A stretch of 64,000 nucleotides of DNA, taken from positions 2,576,501-2,640,500 of the forward strand of contig NZ_OY781365.1 of the NCBI RefSeq assembly GCF_963676815.1, read 5' to 3'. The translations under genes and the position numbers were made by a program. Source of the stretch: an uncultured Draconibacterium sp. (GTDB taxonomy: Bacteria; Bacteroidota; Bacteroidia; Bacteroidales; Prolixibacteraceae). Each line of letters starts with the position of its first letter. Position 1 is the first letter of the stretch. The notes below the pieces were generated by a model. The model did not search any database and was not told the DNA's origin. It worked only from the letters and a program-made list of their open reading frames with translations. This document shows positions 63,699 to 64,000 of this stretch, piece after piece.

Positions 63699-64000
63699 AT
63701 GATGAATACAAAATATATTTATTCAATAATAATTGCATGTTTTTGTAGCCTGATTGCAATAGGGCAAACGAGCACGGAGAACTATATAAAATCGGAAGCG
63801 GTATTAGTCTCCGGAAAAACCACAGAGACAGCTGTAAATAGTCTTAGCTATACTCAAAAGCAAACTGCCGTTAAATATTTTGATGGCCTGGGGCGTGCAG
63901 ATCAAACGAACCTATACAAAGGAGCTGGGGATGCAAGCAAAGATATCATTACCTCTGTAGGTTACGATGGTTTTGGCCGCGAAGAGAAGCAATATTTACC
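63699..64000 (+). CDS. Rhs cassette 3 'B' protein (DUF6443/RHS), 5' part
   Basis: Only the first ~100 residues are in the window: a signal peptide (M-MNTKYIYSIIIACFCSLIAIGQ) and the DUF6443 domain identical to the cassette 2 B protein. Two ATG codons (63699, 63702) can start it. From 63756 on the DNA is identical to the cassette 2 gene. The toxin tip and immunity gene lie beyond the right edge. Confidence 0.88.
   Translation, partial: MMNTKYIYSIIIACFCSLIAIGQTSTENYIKSEAVLVSGKTTETAVNSLSYTQKQTAVKYFDGLGRADQTNLYKGAGDASKDIITSVGYDGFGREEKQYL
63756..64000 (+). repeat. 245-bp exact repeat, copy 2 (start of the cassette 3 B gene)
   Basis: Identical to 55310-55554. The identity begins in the signal-peptide/mature junction codons and runs to the window edge, so the full length is unknown. 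Confidence 0.95.

Noticed and set aside
55310..64000. CRISPR array or satellite repeats in the Rhs region
   Set aside because: The repeats are coding YD repeats of variable spacing and large duplicated gene segments, without regular spacers.
1..64000. tRNA or rRNA genes
   Set aside because: No cloverleaf with a CCA-proximal T-arm pattern or rRNA-like stretch was seen on either strand; short tRNA-like words near 27,300-27,450 do not fold properly.

Overview
The window comes from a Bacteroidota genome. The evidence is a Bacteroides-type conjugation gene set (mob and tra genes with DUF4134, DUF4133, DUF4141, DUF3989 and DUF4138 families), promoters of the form TTTG-N20-TAnnTTTG, low G+C, and a C10 protease with a type IX secretion C-terminal sorting domain. 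A marine Marinilabiliales-like genome would fit, but this is inference.

Positions 1 to about 27,300 are part of an integrative conjugative element (conjugative transposon). Leftward genes encode the coupling protein (cut by the window edge), a MobB relaxase and MobA. Next come a cruciform-rich oriT candidate, ParA/TraA, TraB and a TraD-like protein. An AT-rich cargo block follows: a DUF262 protein with a decayed DUF1524 part, an overlapping compact AAA ATPase, and two small coiled-coil membrane proteins. The transfer operon then runs traE, F, G, I, J, K, L, M, N. traG is split by a complete 2,401-bp group II intron (11850-14250) that can be bounded to the base, and removing it restores an 832-residue VirB4-like ATPase. 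After traN the expected traO-Q genes are missing. Instead there are a RadC/JAB protein, small membrane ORFs, a gene-poor stretch, an ApeA-like HEPN protein and a TIR protein (defence cargo), a DUF4099/DUF3945 protein, DUF1896 and a frameshifted, truncated methylase/helicase remnant. No integrase and no convincing element end were found.

Positions 27,600-30,190 hold a leftward pair: a lipoprotein and a C10 (streptopain-type) protease.

Positions 30,600-64,000 form an Rhs/YD-repeat polymorphic-toxin locus. It has three cassettes, each starting with a secreted RHS protein 'A' and then a secreted DUF6443/RHS-core protein 'B'. In the two complete cassettes B ends in a different C-terminal domain and is followed by a putative immunity gene. 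Cassette 1 (31.2-38.1 kb) has an unrecognised toxin tip and a cytosolic immunity candidate. Cassette 2 (52.0-59.2 kb) has a YkuD/DUF5675-like His...SxGC tip and an exported immunity candidate. Cassette 3 (60.4 kb onward) runs off the end. Each cassette has a promoter TTTG-N20-TAnnTTTG followed by a leader of about 520-580 nt, with a conserved hairpin element that shows a compensatory base-pair change.

Between cassettes 1 and 2 (38.4-51.2 kb) sits a complete-looking type II secretion / type IV pilus-like machine. It has pseudopilins, a minimal prepilin peptidase, GspE, GspF, a secretin and GspC-, GspL- and GspM-like proteins, plus two unusual parts: an eight-repeat Fn3-like lipoprotein and a MORN-type protein. 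The flanking arrangement suggests that this machine exports the Rhs proteins. That is the most interesting hypothesis of the window and remains inference.
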